Shown: positions 63,693 through 64,000 of the stretch, one piece after another
Layout of the letters: each line of letters starts with the position of its first letter
How positions within the stretch are numbered: the first letter of the stretch is position 1
NCBI RefSeq assembly: GCF_001571365.1
Contig: NZ_BCTQ01000005.1
Coordinates: 124,001-188,000 of the forward strand
Source: Achromobacter denitrificans NBRC 15125
GTDB taxonomy: Bacteria > Pseudomonadota > Gammaproteobacteria > Burkholderiales > Burkholderiaceae_B
DNA: 64,000 nt
Reading direction: 5' to 3'
Made by a program: the position numbers and the translations under genes
The notes under the pieces: model-generated
Databases searched by the model: none
The model's input: only the letters and a program-made list of their open reading frames with translations
What the model was told of the DNA's origin: nothing

Positions 63693-64000
63693 CTAGGACT
63701 CCGGCTGGCCCAGGGTCGCGACGAGGTTATCGAAACTGCCTTCGGCCAGGCGGAACCAGGGCACTTCTTTATCGCGGAACGCGACCATGCTCTCGTAGAG
63801 TTTCTTGAACATGGGGTCCTTGGCGCTCATTTCCTTGTACGCGGCGAGCGACGCCTCATAGCTGGCCTGCAGGACCGGCCGGGGAAACGCCTTCAACTGC
63901 GCGCCGCGAGCGACCAGGCGGCGCAGCGCATCCGGGTTGCCGGCGTCGTACTTGGCGATCATGTTGCCCGTGGCCATGCGGCAGGCGAGCGCAAGCGCGG
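63693..64000 (-). CDS. TRAP-type (DctP family) solute-binding protein, C-terminal part
   Basis: The frame runs off the window edge, so only about 102 C-terminal residues are seen. ALACRMATGNMIAKYDAGNP, then LRRLVARGAQLKAFPRPVLQ and YKEMSAKDPMFKKLYESMVA followed by RDKEVPWFRLAEGSFD is the DctP-family C terminus found in binding proteins for large carboxylates. The protein would be periplasmic; its signal peptide lies outside the window. Confidence 0.88.
   Translation of the reverse strand, partial: ALALACRMATGNMIAKYDAGNPDALRRLVARGAQLKAFPRPVLQASYEASLAAYKEMSAKDPMFKKLYESMVAFRDKEVPWFRLAEGSFDNLVATLGQPES

Overview
The window is GC-rich DNA from a beta-proteobacterium, most like Bordetella or a close Alcaligenaceae relative. 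The reasons are two Bug-type (tripartite tricarboxylate) solute-binding proteins, a classical autotransporter, FCD-type GntR regulators, and the gene orders rpmI-rplT-pheS-pheT-ihfA-merR-tRNA-Pro and gshB-EIIA-ptsH-ptsI. I see no insertion sequence, integrase, rRNA or CRISPR array.

Layout. (1) 0-3.6 kb: end of an AstE/AspA-like gene, ypeA-type acetyltransferase, PhzF-like isomerase, one Bug protein. (2) 3.6-10.2 kb, minus strand: a GntR-led catabolic operon with dioxygenase alpha and beta subunits, a Bug protein, ferredoxin reductase, [2Fe-2S] ferredoxin, an unknown 69-residue protein and a D-2-hydroxyacid dehydrogenase. (3) 10.4-18.6 kb: two unknown membrane proteins, an autotransporter with an alpha/beta-hydrolase lipoprotein behind it, a 7TM histidine kinase divergent from an OmpR-type regulator, and an acetyltransferase. 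(4) 18.6-23.7 kb: small unknown genes, a decayed tRNA-Pro, spermidine-synthase-like, SDR and rhomboid genes, then intact tRNA-Pro(GGG). (5) 23.9-28.9 kb: merR, ihfA, pheT, pheS, rplT, rpmI. (6) 29.2-40.4 kb: comM, ubiK, a hydrolase with a divergent CGNR regulator, an ArsR-quinone oxidoreductase pair, glnK-amtB, and gshB-EIIA-ptsH-ptsI. (7) 40.5-47 kb: infC (AUC start), thrS, an rfbD-like gene, a NarL-type regulator, hemN. (8) 47.1-55.6 kb: GntR regulator, family-5 ABC transporter, cupin and an IlvD/Edd-type sugar-acid dehydratase. (9) 55.6-62.7 kb: ybaN-like gene, TPR lipoprotein, ferric-reductase-like flavocytochrome, and a run of small unknown genes up to a cold-shock gene and tRNA-Val(GAC). 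(10) 62.9-64 kb: trpF and the end of a TRAP-type binding-protein gene.

The most useful signals are regulatory and structural. A 14-base motif is shared by the dioxygenase operon promoter and the Bug gene that converges on that operon. The ArsR regulator has matching 20-bp palindromes in front of itself and of its target. The ABC-dehydratase locus has two identical 12-base operators exactly 100 bp apart around the regulator promoter, plus a sigma-54 promoter almost identical to the glnK-amtB one. The usual infC-rpmI junction is broken by about 11.6 kb. A decayed tRNA-Pro with its terminator lies 3.3 kb from the intact copy, and a frameshifted remnant of a 76-residue gene lies 42 kb from the intact gene. 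The best candidate for an undescribed system is the sigma-54/GntR-controlled transporter-cupin-dehydratase locus at 47.1-55.6 kb.
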